In this document: positions 1-5,811 of the stretch, one piece after another
Layout of the letters: each line of letters starts with the position of its first letter
Position numbering within the stretch: the stretch's first letter is position 1
Source: Gallionellaceae bacterium
GTDB taxonomy: Bacteria > Pseudomonadota > Gammaproteobacteria > Burkholderiales > Gallionellaceae
DNA: 6,488 nt
NCBI GenBank assembly: GCA_947445045.1
Contig: CANFCA010000066.1
Span: 1-6,488 of the forward strand
Direction of reading: 5' to 3'
Position numbers and translations under genes: made by a program
The notes under the pieces: generated by a model
Seen by the model: the letters and a program-made list of their open reading frames with translations, nothing else
What the model was told of the DNA's origin: nothing
The model's database searches: none

Positions 1-1628
1 CCTGCGGCGCGATTCATTACGGCCTCATGTAATTTACTTGGCAGTTTGTTGTACTCCAACACCGCTTTGGGGTGAATACCAATCAGGTTGTTGATGATGA
101 ATTCGAGCCGTGCCAAGCCAATTCCGGCAGCAGGCAACTGGGCAAATTCAAACGCCAAAGTAGGATTGCCAACATTGAGCATCAGCTTAACGGGTATCGG
201 CGGCAACACATCTTCGTTATGCGTAACCACTTCAAATGGCAACTTGCCGTGATACACAAAACCCGTGTCCCCTTCTGCACAGGAAGCAGTCACAATCTCG
301 CCGTCCTGCAACGATGAAGTGGCATCACCACATCCGACAATTGCGGGTATCCCTAACTCACGCGCGATAATCGCCGCATGGCAAGTGCGTCCGCCGCGAT
401 TGGTGACGATAGCCGATGCCTTCTTCATCACCGGCTCCCAGTTCGGATCAGTCATATCAGTGACCAGCACATCCCCAGCTTGCACCTTGTCCATCTCGGC
501 GGTACTGGCGACGATACGCACCCGACCTGAGCCGATCTTCTGACCAATAGCGCGGCCCTCCACCAGCACATCGCCACGTTGTAACAAACGATATTTCTCT
601 GAGCTAGCGCCAGAGGAATGTGACTTCACTGTTTCTGGACGTGCCTGCAAGATATACAGCTCACCATCCAGTCCGTCTTTGCCCCATTCGATGTCCATCG
701 GGCGACCGTAATGTTGCTCGATAGACACGGCATAACGCGCTAGTTGCAACACGTCTGCATCACTCAATGAGAAGCGCGTTTGATCGTCAGCAGGTACTGG
801 CTCGATGCGCGTAGAACGTCCCGCTGAACGCTGCTCATCGAACACCATGCGCTGTTGTTTTGAGCCTAGGCTGCGGCGGATCAATGCAGGAAATCCAGCC
901 GCGAGCTGCGGCTTGTGTACATAAAATTCATCGGGGTTTACCGCGCCTTGCACCACCATTTCGCCCAAACCAAATGACGAGGTGATAAACACCGCATCGC
1001 GAAAACCCGATTCCGTATCCAGCGTAAACATCACACCGGACGCGCCCAAATCAGAACGTACCATGCGTTGAATACCTGCCGATAAAGCGACATCGGCATG
1101 GGTGAAATCTTTATGCACCCGATAAGATATAGCGCGGTCGTTGTACAACGAAGCGAACACTTCGCGTATGGCATGCAGAATATTGTCGACACCGTGGATA
1201 TTAAGGAAAGTCTCTTGCTGACCGGCAAATGAAGCATCCGGCAAGTCTTCTGCTGTAGCTGAAGAACGCACCGCAAAACTGCCTTCGTCGCTTGCGGCTA
1301 GCTGCGCGTAATGCTCACGAATTTCAATTTCCAAACGCTTAGGCAAGGGTGCTTGAACAATCCAGTTGCGTATGGTGCGCCCCGCCTCAGCCAAAGCCGA
1401 GACATCTTCAACATCAAGCTTATCCAACAACTGCTCAATGCGTTTGTCCAAACCCTCATGCGCTAGAAAATCGCGATAAGCCTGAGCCGTCGTTGCGAAG
1501 CCACCCGGCACTTGCACACCGGACGAACTCAAGTTGGCAATCATCTCGCCAAGCGAAGAATTCTTCCCACCCACCTCTGGGATATTTGCGATGCCCAAAG
1601 ATTGGAATGGAATGACATAGGGTTGCAT
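1..1628 (-). CDS. ppsA: Phosphoenolpyruvate synthase, N-terminal two thirds (cut by window edge)
   Basis: PEP synthase (pyruvate, water dikinase) makes PEP, AMP and phosphate from pyruvate and ATP in the cytoplasm, the entry step to gluconeogenesis from C3/C4 substrates. About 542 codons are present out of the roughly 790 usual for the family; the reading frame is open to base 3. The N-terminal nucleotide-binding domain shows [10 protein letters not shown] at residues 20-29 and [13 protein letters not shown] near 118-130. The central swivelling phosphohistidine domain carries [18 protein letters not shown], with the catalytic His at residue 417 (codon 378-380; E. coli His421) and the regulatory Thr at 415. 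The start of the PEP/pyruvate-binding barrel is visible ([13 protein letters not shown], bases about 70-110), but the part with the catalytic Cys lies outside. The ATG at 1626-1628 has an AGGAG box 6 bases upstream. It lies 45 bases after ppsR on the same strand. Truncation is by the window edge, not by mutation. Confidence 0.96.
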   Translation of the reverse strand, partial: MQPYVIPFQSLGIANIPEVGGKNSSLGEMIANLSSSGVQVPGGFATTAQAYRDFLAHEGLDKRIEQLLDKLDVEDVSALAEAGRTIRNWIVQAPLPKRLEIEIREHYAQLAASDEGSFAVRSSATAEDLPDASFAGQQETFLNIHGVDNILHAIREVFASLYNDRAISYRVHKDFTHADVALSAGIQRMVRSDLGASGVMFTLDTESGFRDAVFITSSFGLGEMVVQGAVNPDEFYVHKPQLAAGFPALIRRSLGSKQQRMVFDEQRSAGRSTRIEPVPADDQTRFSLSDADVLQLARYAVSIEQHYGRPMDIEWGKDGLDGELYILQARPETVKSHSSGASSEKYRLLQRGDVLVEGRAIGQKIGSGRVRIVASTAEMDKVQAGDVLVTDMTDPNWEPVMKKASAIVTNRGGRTCHAAIIARELGIPAIVGCGDATSSLQDGEIVTASCAEGDTGFVYHGKLPFEVVTHNEDVLPPIPVKLMLNVGNPTLAFEFAQLPAAGIGLARLEFIINNLIGIHPKAVLEYNKLPSKLHEAVMNRAA

Positions 1629-1634
1629 GATTTT

Positions 1635-1639
1635 CTCCT
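1635..1639 (-). promoter_or_regulatory. Ribosome binding site of ppsA
   Basis: AGGAG on the minus strand, 6 bases before the ATG at 1626-1628. It fixes the ppsA start, whose first residues (MQPYVIPF) match the usual PEP synthase N-terminus. Confidence 0.8.
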
Positions 1640-1649
1640 AATTATGTAA

Positions 1650-1663
1650 AGGTGAACTCACCT
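1650..1663 (-). repeat. Short dyad between ppsR and ppsA
   Basis: The minus strand reads AGGTGAGTTCACCT: six-base arms AGGTGA and TCACCT around a GT centre. In RNA it could fold as a 5-bp stem AGGTG/CACCT with an AGTT loop, followed by only three T's. It sits 10 bases upstream of the ppsA ribosome binding site. It may be a weak processing or stability hairpin or a protein-binding dyad. The stem is too short and the T-run too poor to call it a terminator. Confidence 0.35.
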
Positions 1664-1673
1664 GAAATATCAA

Positions 1674-2507
1674 CTACGAAAATTTATGAACTGTTTGATC
1701 GCCCTGCATCGCTTGCATCAATTGCACCGACAATTCCTCAATTGAGCGTGACGTGGTGTCGAACCATTTTATACCTTCTCGACGCATCATTTTTTCAGCA
1801 GCCGCCACTTCATATCGGCAATTTTCCAAAGAGGAATATTTGCTGTTCGGACGACGTTCATTGCGAATGCGATGCAACTGCTCTGGCGCGATAGTCAAAC
1901 CGTACAATTTGCTGCGATAAGGCATCAGTCTTGATGGTAGATGATTGCGTTCAAAGTCTTCCGGTATCAGCGGGTAATTGGCCGCCTTCAACGAAAACTG
2001 CAATGACAGATACAAGCTAGTGGGTGTCTTGCCGCTACGCGATACGCCCACCAAAATGACATCGGCGCTTTTTAAATCAGAGTCTGAAATACCATCGTCA
2101 TGCGCCAAGGCAAAATTCATTGCGGCAATGCGAGCGTTATATTGCGGATGAGCATGCCCATGCGAACGACCTACTGATCGGGTGTATTTAGAGCCGAGTT
2201 CTTTTTCTAAAGGGGCAATATAGGTGTCAAACAGATCAATAAAAAATGCCTGCCCCTGATGCAATAATTCACATATCTCGTGATCGGTGACTGTCATTAC
2301 CACGATAGGTTGCACACCCTCGCTCAGATTAAGTTCATTGATGCGAACCAGACAATTTCGCGCCTTTTCTAAACTATCCAAAAATGGAAAACGTAACGGT
2401 TGAAATTCAATGCCATCGAATTGCGCAAGCAAACCATGACCCAAGGTCTCCGCTGTGATGCCGGTACCATCCGAAACGTAAATCACCGTGCGCTTTTGGG
2501 TAATCAT
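1674..2507 (-). CDS. ppsR: PEP synthase regulatory protein (bifunctional kinase/pyrophosphorylase, DUF299 family)
   Basis: PpsR inactivates PEP synthase by ADP-dependent phosphorylation of a Thr two residues before the catalytic His, and reactivates it by phosphate-dependent removal that releases pyrophosphate. The 277-residue length is normal for the family. Visible signatures are the N-terminal VIYVSDGTGITAET (residues 8-21), the P-loop GVSRSGKTPTSLYLS (154-168), and DTTSRSIEEL (250-259) near the C-terminus, all characteristic of this family. The target Thr and His (TCH, residues 415-417) are intact in the adjacent ppsA, so the pair should be functional together. The start at 2507 is preceded only by a weak TAGG-like match, with no strong Shine-Dalgarno, but the N-terminus fits the family and no better start is evident. 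It lies 35 bases after dctM and 45 before ppsA, all on one strand. In E. coli the two genes are divergent, whereas here they are co-directional. Confidence 0.95.
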   Translation of the reverse strand: MITQKRTVIYVSDGTGITAETLGHGLLAQFDGIEFQPLRFPFLDSLEKARNCLVRINELNLSEGVQPIVVMTVTDHEICELLHQGQAFFIDLFDTYIAPLEKELGSKYTRSVGRSHGHAHPQYNARIAAMNFALAHDDGISDSDLKSADVILVGVSRSGKTPTSLYLSLQFSLKAANYPLIPEDFERNHLPSRLMPYRSKLYGLTIAPEQLHRIRNERRPNSKYSSLENCRYEVAAAEKMMRREGIKWFDTTSRSIEELSVQLMQAMQGDQTVHKFS

Positions 2508-2542
2508 ATCTACAGCCTAGTTGCACATCCTGCAAATTGCCA

Positions 2543-3826
2543 CTACATCATGCCAAGCAAGCGCGGAAACCATAGCGACAACGACGGCCAATAGGTAACC
2601 ACCAACAAAAAAGCAAGCATGGAAAGTAGCCACGGCCATACCGCAACGGTCAGTTCAGTAATCCCCATTTTGGTTATTCCCGACGCAACGTAAAGATTTA
2701 AGCCAACAGGTGGATGACACATCCCCACCTCCATATTCACCACCATGATGATGCCAAAATGCACGGGGTCTATGCCCAACTTGACCGCTACAGGAAACAA
2801 TATCGGCGCAAAGATCAGCACGATTGAAGATGGGTCCATAAAATTGCCCGCGAGCAGCAACATGACATTACAAGCCAGCAAGAAAGTAATCATCCCCAAC
2901 CCATGCCCCAACATCCAAGCAGCCAGTGCCTGCGGGATATTTTCGTTAGTCAGGACAAACGAAAACAATACCGCGTTAGTGATGATGTAGAGCAACATCG
3001 CCGACATATTCGCGGAGTTAAGCAGCACTCTGGGTACATCCTTCAATCCCAAATCTTTGTAAACAAACACGGCAACCACAAAGGCATACACTGCACTCAT
3101 CGCTGCCGCTTCAGTGGGAGTGAACATGCCAGTGTAGATACCGCCCATCACAATCACGATGAGCAACAACCCCCATGCAGACTCGCGAAATGCTTTAAAA
3201 CGTTCGGCAAAAGGCGCTTTAGGTAAACGAGGATAATCGAACTTCTTCGCCCGATACCACGTCACTGAACCCAGCACCATCGCCAATGCAATACCAGGCA
3301 CGACACCCGCCATGAACAATGCGCCGACTGAAGTATTCGTCGCCACCGAGTACATCACCATAACGATAGACGGTGGGATTAAAATGCCCAGCGCACCCGA
3401 TGTGGTAATGATGCCAGCCCCAAACTTTTTGGGGAAACCTGCCTTGACCATCGCGGGTAATAGTATTGAACCAATCGCCACCACCGTTGCAGGTGAAGAG
3501 CCAGAGATTGCGGCAAACAAGGCACACGCAAGCACCCCAGACAGACCTAGTCCACCATACCAGTGACCGACCATCGTCGAGGCGAACCGGATCATGCGTC
3601 GCGCCACACCGCCGTGAGTAAGGAAATTTCCAGCAAGAATGAAAAATGGAATCGCCATGATCTCGAATTTTTCAATACCGGTGAACAGCTTCAACGCGAC
3701 CGATTCCAGTGGCACTTGGGTAAACATAAACAAAAAGCTGAGTACGGTAAGGCCAAGCGAAATCGAGATTGGCATGCCGGTCAACATCAGGACAATGAGC
3801 AATATGAAAATGATTGCTGCGTTCAT
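2543..3826 (-). CDS. dctM: TRAP C4-dicarboxylate transporter, large permease subunit DctM
   Basis: DctM is the large inner-membrane subunit of tripartite ATP-independent periplasmic (TRAP) transporters, which use the sodium gradient to carry substrate delivered by DctP. At 427 residues it has the usual length. The sequence is hydrophobic throughout, consistent with about 10-12 membrane segments. Family blocks are present: GMPISISLGL (17-26), the re-entrant hairpin region AAISGSSPATVVAIGSILLP (105-124), GALGILIPPSIVMVMYSV (144-161), FTPTEAAAMSAVYA (235-248), GNFMDPSSIVLIFAPI (327-342) and EVGMCHPPVGLNLYV (366-380). The start is certain: the ATG at 3824-3826 overlaps the dctQ stop as ATGA and has a strong GGAGGTGA 6 bases upstream. 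This arrangement implies translational coupling and equal production of the two membrane subunits. The substrate assignment to succinate, fumarate and malate rests mainly on DctP. Confidence 0.96.
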   Translation of the reverse strand: MNAAIIFILLIVLMLTGMPISISLGLTVLSFLFMFTQVPLESVALKLFTGIEKFEIMAIPFFILAGNFLTHGGVARRMIRFASTMVGHWYGGLGLSGVLACALFAAISGSSPATVVAIGSILLPAMVKAGFPKKFGAGIITTSGALGILIPPSIVMVMYSVATNTSVGALFMAGVVPGIALAMVLGSVTWYRAKKFDYPRLPKAPFAERFKAFRESAWGLLLIVIVMGGIYTGMFTPTEAAAMSAVYAFVVAVFVYKDLGLKDVPRVLLNSANMSAMLLYIITNAVLFSFVLTNENIPQALAAWMLGHGLGMITFLLACNVMLLLAGNFMDPSSIVLIFAPILFPVAVKLGIDPVHFGIIMVVNMEVGMCHPPVGLNLYVASGITKMGITELTVAVWPWLLSMLAFLLVVTYWPSLSLWFPRLLGMM

Positions 3827-4527
3827 TTTTGCTCACCTCCGTCATCACTGCGAGGCTTACCCTCTGTCTTAGTATGCGTGAGATCACTAGCATGCAGGTT
3901 ATCGTTCAGTGAATACACATTGGCATCTACCTGCGCTGGCTCATCTTCGATACCATCCACGTGGCCATGGTCATGGTGGGGTAACTCACCAGTCTTAATG
4001 AAACCAACCAGAACCTGCAAAAAGCGAAAACACATCAGACTCGTGCCGAGCGGAATCGCCGAATAAACCATCCATGTCGGCCATTCAAGATCTGGCGTGG
4101 TCGGCCCTTCAGGCACATCACCGACAGCACTGCCCGTCCAGTGGAGAAAGGCATAATGTGCGCCGTTTTCCCAGACAAAGTAAGCGCCGAGCGTTGCAAC
4201 AATACCCGTAAACGTCGCGCCGGCAAGTAGGCCAAAAATAATAAATTGTTTGCGCATCTTTTCATCAAGACGATTGATCAGCACATCGACCCCGACATGA
4301 ATGCCTGTTCGCACGCCGTAGGCTGCGCCAAACTTGGCCATCCAAACGAACATGATGATGGTGAGTTCTTGTGCCCAACTGAAACTCAGTGAGAGCAACC
4401 AATCTTGAACAACAGGGATATTCACGCCAGCAGCATAGCGATGGATGACCGCGACGAAGATAATCAAGGTAGCAGCGGCCATGAGGAAAGTAATGATCCA
4501 TTCCTCGAGATGATCAAGATATTTCAT
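3823..4527 (-). CDS. dctQ: TRAP C4-dicarboxylate transporter, small permease subunit DctQ
   Basis: DctQ is the four-helix membrane subunit that pairs with DctM. From the ATG at 4525-4527 it is 234 residues, with membrane segments near 10-31, 48-69, 96-119 and 150-175. Family features are the WAQEL stretch at 51-55 and YGVRTGIHVGVDVLI at 70-84. I chose this start because GGGGGGAG lies 8 bases upstream and MKYLDHLEEW is a typical DctQ N-terminus. The frame is open to a TTG at 4569, which would add 14 unlikely residues. After the last helix there is an unusually long hydrophilic tail of about 55 residues containing HHDHGHVDG (184-192) and many acidic residues. It lies 99 bases after dctP and overlaps dctM by 4 bases. 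DctQ sequences diverge quickly, so the call leans on position as well as on the helix pattern and motifs. Confidence 0.93.
   Translation of the reverse strand: MKYLDHLEEWIITFLMAAATLIIFVAVIHRYAAGVNIPVVQDWLLSLSFSWAQELTIIMFVWMAKFGAAYGVRTGIHVGVDVLINRLDEKMRKQFIIFGLLAGATFTGIVATLGAYFVWENGAHYAFLHWTGSAVGDVPEGPTTPDLEWPTWMVYSAIPLGTSLMCFRFLQVLVGFIKTGELPHHDHGHVDGIEDEPAQVDANVYSLNDNLHASDLTHTKTEGKPRSDDGGEQK
3833..3840 (-). promoter_or_regulatory. Strong ribosome binding site of dctM inside the end of dctQ
   Basis: GGAGGTGA on the minus strand, 6 bases before the dctM ATG. It is embedded in the last dctQ codons, so the final residues of DctQ (GGEQK) are partly shaped by this site. Confidence 0.8.
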
Positions 4528-4535
4528 GAACCGAA

Positions 4536-4543
4536 CTCCCCCC
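4536..4543 (-). promoter_or_regulatory. Ribosome binding site that decides the dctQ start
   Basis: GGGGGGAG on the minus strand, 8 bases before the ATG at 4525-4527. The alternative TTG start at 4569 has no comparable site, so the shorter protein is preferred. Confidence 0.7.
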
Positions 4544-4586
4544 GTTAGCCGCACCTCTGATGGGTGCAATGTGTAGTAACAACTTT

Positions 4587-4610
4587 CACCGACGCATAGG
4601 CGCGTCGGTG
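4587..4610 (-). promoter_or_regulatory. Intergenic hairpin between dctP and dctQ
   Basis: A perfect 9-bp inverted repeat: CACCGACGC (4587-4595), a 6-base loop, and GCGTCGGTG (4602-4610). On the transcript it begins 16 bases after the dctP stop and is followed by GAAAGTTGTT, not a run of U's. It is therefore more likely a stabiliser or processing hairpin, or a leaky attenuator, than a full terminator. In transport operons such hairpins typically leave more message for the binding protein than for the membrane subunits. The structure is seen directly; its role is inferred. Confidence 0.7.
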
Positions 4611-4626
4611 GGGTGTGGCAGAAAAA

Positions 4627-5631
4627 TTAAAGCTTGGTTGGATCGAACCCTGTTTCTTTGTAAATGGATTGCAACAAGTCATTGCCTACCCGATCAGCCA
4701 TTTTGGTATGCACCGGTGCCATGGCTTTTTTAAATGCCATCCGCTCTTCCTTAGTTGGAGCATAGACTGTCGTCTTGCCGCTCTTCTTCACACCTTCAAG
4801 CGCGTTATCGTTTTCTTCTTGCGCAATCTTATTGGCGTATACGGTTGCTTCTTTCATCGCCTGTTCAAGTTGACCACGTACCTCCGCAGGCAAACCTTCC
4901 CAGAATTTTTTATTGACGATGACTGCATAACCTAAATATCCATGATTGGTTAACGTGAGATATTTTTGGACTTCATGCATTTTTTGTGAATAAAGATTAG
5001 AAATAGGATTCTCTGTACCATCCACTACGCCTGTTTGCAGCGCTTGATACACCTCGGAGAATGCCATCACCTGCGGTATGGCACCCACAGAGCGCATTTC
5101 TTCTTCCAGCACTTTAGATGACTGGATGCGCATCTTTTTACCTTTCAAATCACTAGGCGATTTTATTGGTGTATTGGCTGAAAAAGATTTGAAACCGTTA
5201 TCCCAGAAGGATAGTCCCTTAATCCCCTTGGCCTCCAGCTTAGCAAGCAAAGATGCGCCTATCGGGCCCTGCGTAATTTTGTGCAAATCAGCCGTGTCAT
5301 CAAAGATGTAAGGGAAATCAAAAACTTCGAATTCTTTAACACCCAACGGGCCGAACTTTGCCAATGAAGGTGCCAACATCTGCACTGCGCCGATTTGCAG
5401 TGCTTCCATTTCCTCTTTATCTTTGTATAGCGAGCTGTTTGGATAAACCTCTACTTTGACTTTGCCCTTGGTAAGCTCTGCGGCGCGTTTGGCAAAGAGC
5501 TCCGAAGCCTTTCCTTTAGGAGTATCTAACGCGACAACATGACTAAATTTAATAACAATTTCATCAGCGGCATGAACAACATTGCTGATTCCCAGTGCCA
5601 GAACACACATCATTACAATACGCAATTTCAT
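4627..5631 (-). CDS. dctP: TRAP C4-dicarboxylate-binding periplasmic protein DctP
   Basis: DctP is the periplasmic solute receptor that captures C4-dicarboxylates and hands them to DctQM. The 334-residue length is typical. Residues 1-21 form a signal peptide (positive MKLR, hydrophobic core, VHA before the likely cut ahead of ADEI). The mature protein shows IKFSHVVALDTPKGKASELFA (27-47) and the ligand-binding block LKGKKMRIQSSKVLEEEMRS (162-181), whose Arg168 corresponds to the conserved Arg that pairs with the substrate carboxylate. PQVMAFSEVYQALQTGVVDG (186-205), TENP (206-209) and HGYLGYAVIVNKKFW (230-244) follow. These blocks resemble the C4-dicarboxylate DctP proteins of Rhodobacter and Pseudomonas rather than sialic-acid or ectoine receptors, so succinate, fumarate and malate are the expected ligands. 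The start has GGGGAGG 5 bases upstream. It is the first gene of dctPQM. Confidence 0.96.
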   Translation of the reverse strand: MKLRIVMMCVLALGISNVVHAADEIVIKFSHVVALDTPKGKASELFAKRAAELTKGKVKVEVYPNSSLYKDKEEMEALQIGAVQMLAPSLAKFGPLGVKEFEVFDFPYIFDDTADLHKITQGPIGASLLAKLEAKGIKGLSFWDNGFKSFSANTPIKSPSDLKGKKMRIQSSKVLEEEMRSVGAIPQVMAFSEVYQALQTGVVDGTENPISNLYSQKMHEVQKYLTLTNHGYLGYAVIVNKKFWEGLPAEVRGQLEQAMKEATVYANKIAQEENDNALEGVKKSGKTTVYAPTKEERMAFKKAMAPVHTKMADRVGNDLLQSIYKETGFDPTKL

Positions 5632-5636
5632 GTAAG

Positions 5637-5643
5637 CCTCCCC
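5637..5643 (-). promoter_or_regulatory. Ribosome binding site of dctP
   Basis: GGGGAGG on the minus strand, 5 bases before the ATG at 5629-5631. A strong site fits the high expression usual for periplasmic binding proteins. Confidence 0.75.
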
Positions 5644-5649
5644 TTAAAC

Positions 5650-5694
5650 TTACCCGCACAATCAAGATAAAAAACATCCGAATTAAACGGGTAA
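5650..5694 (-). repeat. Inverted repeat in the dctP leader
   Basis: TTACCC (5650-5655) is matched by GGGTAA (5689-5694) across 33 A/T-rich bases; the match extends to nine bases with one mismatch. On the transcript the distal arm lies just upstream of the dctP ribosome binding site. It could be a leader stem or a pair of half-sites for a regulator, but a six-base match at this spacing can also arise by chance. Confidence 0.25.
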
Positions 5695-5703
5695 CTTCCA
5701 CCT

Positions 5704-5721
5704 GCAGCGGAATGGCGCTGC
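5704..5721 (-). promoter_or_regulatory. GC-rich hairpin in the dctP leader
   Basis: GCAGCG (5704-5709) and CGCTGC (5716-5721) form a 6-bp stem around a 6-base loop. It lies about 38 bases downstream of the TATAAT box, so it would be in the 5' untranslated region if that promoter is used. Neither strand has a T-run after it, so it is not an intrinsic terminator for maeB. Its function is unknown. Confidence 0.35.
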
Positions 5722-5758
5722 CCCTTTACTGTTATTCTTAAATCGCCATGTTCGCTTA

Positions 5759-5764
5759 ATTATA
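5759..5764 (-). promoter_or_regulatory. Candidate -10 box of a dctP promoter
   Basis: The minus strand has a perfect TATAAT here, about 128 bases upstream of the dctP start and 47 bases after the maeB stop. No convincing -35 hexamer lies 16-19 bases upstream: the sequence there is CACGAA-like, and TTGCGT is 23 bases away. There is no TG extension either. If it is real, it would be a weak core promoter that probably needs an activator, which would suit a substrate-induced transporter. A/T-rich matches occur by chance, so confidence is limited. Confidence 0.35.
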
Positions 5765-5811
5765 TTCCTTTGGTTCAGCTTTTCGTGACGCAATTATTCC
5801 AAAATGCGTTG

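Noticed and set aside
1..1628. ppsA as a truncated pseudogene.
   Set aside because: The frame is intact up to the window boundary with all expected motifs, so the missing C-terminus is due to where the window ends.
3219..3527. A 102-codon minus-strand frame inside dctM.
   Set aside because: It is an alternative frame fully inside dctM, whose conserved TRAP motifs occupy the same bases.
3563..4066. A 167-codon open frame on the plus strand across the dctQ-dctM junction.
   Set aside because: It lies antisense to two well-supported membrane proteins, has low-complexity composition without recognisable motifs, and has no clear ribosome site. It is a shadow frame.
4528..4569. Longer DctQ starting at a TTG at 4569.
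   Set aside because: There is no ribosome site before the TTG, while the ATG at 4525-4527 has GGGGGGAG at good spacing and gives a typical N-terminus.
5701..5724. The GC hairpin as an intrinsic terminator of maeB.
   Set aside because: The stem is not followed by a T-run on the minus strand (AGGTGG follows), and on the plus strand only CCCCTTTA follows.
5632..5811. A sigma-54 (-24/-12) promoter before dctP, as found for some dct genes.
   Set aside because: No TGGC-N8-TTGC pattern with correct spacing was found. The nearest GG/GC pairs are spaced 7 or 11 bases instead of 10 and lack the flanking consensus.
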